The notes under the pieces were generated by a model that did no database searches, was not told the origin of the DNA, and was given only the letters and a program-made list of their open reading frames with translations. This document shows positions 62,680-64,000 of a DNA stretch of 64,000 nt, one piece after another. The first letter of the stretch is position 1. The number at the start of each line of letters is the position of its first letter. Origin of the DNA: Bacteroidetes bacterium GWF2_38_335 (GTDB lineage: Bacteria; Bacteroidota; Bacteroidia; Bacteroidales; GWF2-38-335); NCBI GenBank assembly GCA_001769535.1, contig MEOH01000011.1, forward strand, positions 124,001-188,000. The letters are read 5' to 3'. The translations under genes were made by a program, and so were the position numbers.

Positions 62680-64000
62680 TTAATGCTGTACATTCATTTT
62701 TATTGAGTTTTTACTTCCTAACTCTCCATCGGTAACAATATAGGTTCCAGTGGGCAGACTGCTTACATCAACTTGCTCAAACCCCATTTTGTCCTTAATT
62801 GGGATTGAAATTTGCTTCCTGCCCTGAAGGTCATAAATGTTAATTGTCCCTGAACCTGTTAATGATATATATTCTATTTGTAAAATATCATTTACCGGAT
62901 TGGGGTAAACTTTTAAAGTTAGGTTGGGTATTGAAAGTTCGTTTACATTGTAGGTATCAGTAAATACAATTTTATTTGTGTACCAGGGACAGGAGTAGTC
63001 AGAATAACCTGAAACGGAATCGGAGTAATTTGTTGAATAAGAAACAAAAACACTATCAATGGCAATACCGTTATTAAAAGCGACCAAACTATCATAATCA
63101 ATAATATAATGGCATATTGTCGATAATTCTATGTTTGCAAACTGGACCGTATGAATTAATGAGTCTGTTGTACGAACCTTAAGATTCACATTATATAGAA
63201 ATTCTGCTCGATTGCCAAATAACTGCATCTGAAGATCAAACTCATTACTTCTATTAATTGTATCTGGTAAATTCAAAAATTCCACATGGTAAGTAGTATC
63301 GCAAGAGCCCCAGTTATCACAATAATCCAAGTTGGTTTTAACAATCCAAATATTTTGAGTTGCCGGATGTGGATTATAAATCCCAGAATGTGAGGAGAAG
63401 CCGCACATTATAACCCCTTCTGGTTCAATAACCAAATCAAGCAGACAGTCATAATAGGGTATTCCAATTGTAACGGAATGAAAAGATCTTTTCTTTAGAA
63501 GTATGCCATTTTTAGATAACTCATATAATTTTGGAAACGATGAAAACCTTTCTGGTAAATCTGACGTCATATTAATTACCAACAGATTTCCGTTTTCTAT
63601 TTCTTTGATTTTCAAGAACATTGACTCAAAGAGATATTCAGGACTGTCATCGTTATAATATGGTTCTAGGTACAAGGTATCAATAATAGTGTTCTTTTCA
63701 TCATCAAACTTTAACAAACGTGAATATGAAAAATTATCAACATAATCACTACCATAAGTCTTGCCTCCAACGGCAATAAAATTGCCATCCTGAGTCTGTA
63801 TCAAATCATTGATATAACCATCATCGAAGCCGGGGTTTTGTATTATCCAGTCCCAAACCTGATTTCCTAAACTGTCGATACGGATTATATACCAGTCGGA
63901 TCGGTACATATCGTATTTCCTACTGTCTCCCGCAAGCATGAAACCGCTGTCGGGGGTTTGGATCATGCAAAAGGCACCGTCAGAATTACTATAACCATAA
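62680..64000 (-). CDS. T9SS type A sorting-domain protein, tandem paralogue 2, 5' end outside window
   Basis: The frame stays open to the right edge (YGYSNSDGAFC precedes the first internal Met at 63966), so the start is beyond the window; at least 440 residues are visible. It shares with paralogue 1 the propeller block (YIIRIDSLGNQVWDW to GKTYGSDYVDNFSYSRLLKF) and the sorting domain (INIYDLQGRKQISIPIKDKM), while the middle has diverged (FLKIKEIENGNLLVINMTSD). It contains NWGSCDTTYHVEFLNLPD, as in paralogue 1. It is exported by the T9SS; function is unknown. Confidence 0.88.
   Translation of the reverse strand, partial: YGYSNSDGAFCMIQTPDSGFMLAGDSRKYDMYRSDWYIIRIDSLGNQVWDWIIQNPGFDDGYINDLIQTQDGNFIAVGGKTYGSDYVDNFSYSRLLKFDDEKNTIIDTLYLEPYYNDDSPEYLFESMFLKIKEIENGNLLVINMTSDLPERFSSFPKLYELSKNGILLKKRSFHSVTIGIPYYDCLLDLVIEPEGVIMCGFSSHSGIYNPHPATQNIWIVKTNLDYCDNWGSCDTTYHVEFLNLPDTINRSNEFDLQMQLFGNRAEFLYNVNLKVRTTDSLIHTVQFANIELSTICHYIIDYDSLVAFNNGIAIDSVFVSYSTNYSDSVSGYSDYSCPWYTNKIVFTDTYNVNELSIPNLTLKVYPNPVNDILQIEYISLTGSGTINIYDLQGRKQISIPIKDKMGFEQVDVSSLPTGTYIVTDGELGSKNSIKMNVQH

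Noticed and set aside
1-64000. CRISPR array
   Set aside because: No regularly spaced direct repeats with unique spacers and no cas genes were seen; repeats found are palindromic elements, iterons or low-complexity runs.

Overview
The window reads as chromosome of a Bacteroidota member (order not determinable; Bacteroidales/Marinilabiliales-like style). The grounds are many secreted proteins with type IX secretion system (T9SS) C-terminal sorting domains, a PorP/SprF-type outer-membrane protein, PKD-repeat adhesins, lipoproteins with short lipoboxes, almost no Shine-Dalgarno signals, and several promoters of the Bacteroidota form (-33 TTTG, -7 TAnnTTTG).

Layout. (1) 1-19.1 kb: a tightly packed forward operon (most gaps 1-16 nt) of surface proteins: a giant repeat protein, a fibronectin-III-type protein, three tandem phage-tail-collar proteins with signal peptides, two very large PKD proteins (one with a type A and one with a type B T9SS sorting domain), and a PorP/SprF protein fused to a coiled coil and a SPOR-like tail. 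It looks like a T9SS-exported cell-surface structure with its own outer-membrane anchor. (2) 19.1-38.5 kb: mostly single-gene units (beta-barrel and MORN-type proteins, an XRE regulator with twin operators, a 20-repeat LRR lipoprotein, a BNR/PKD T9SS protein, a GH13 glucan enzyme, a FISUMP protein). The gaps between them hold palindromic elements, including a three-copy composite repeat and a nested inverted-repeat element, plus two adjacent gene fragments. (3) 38.5-59.0 kb: an AT-rich accessory region. It holds two AbiE type IV toxin-antitoxin operons, a degenerate tRNA-Ser 3' end (possible attachment scar), a small element-like module (possible RteC-like regulator, excisionase-like HTH, VirE/VapE primase-helicase with a frameshift, iterons and a 40-bp palindrome like a replication origin), a type I restriction-modification operon with a Bro-N gene and a SIR2-like DUF4917 gene, and a reverse transcriptase preceded by a highly structured non-coding region. 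(4) 59.2-64 kb: a small lipoprotein, a DEDD-type exonuclease-like protein, a small HTH protein, and two tandem T9SS proteins sharing near-identical blocks.

The most exciting candidate is the reverse transcriptase (57487-59037) with the roughly 360-nt structured RNA directly upstream (57113-57469), closed by long-range stems. The arrangement matches ncRNA-templated anti-phage reverse transcriptases (DRT2-like, or retron-like) and sits in a defence island. Second is the VapE element with its putative origin. Next to it, the second AbiE operon lies between a broken and an intact copy of the promoter and start of the RteC-like gene.
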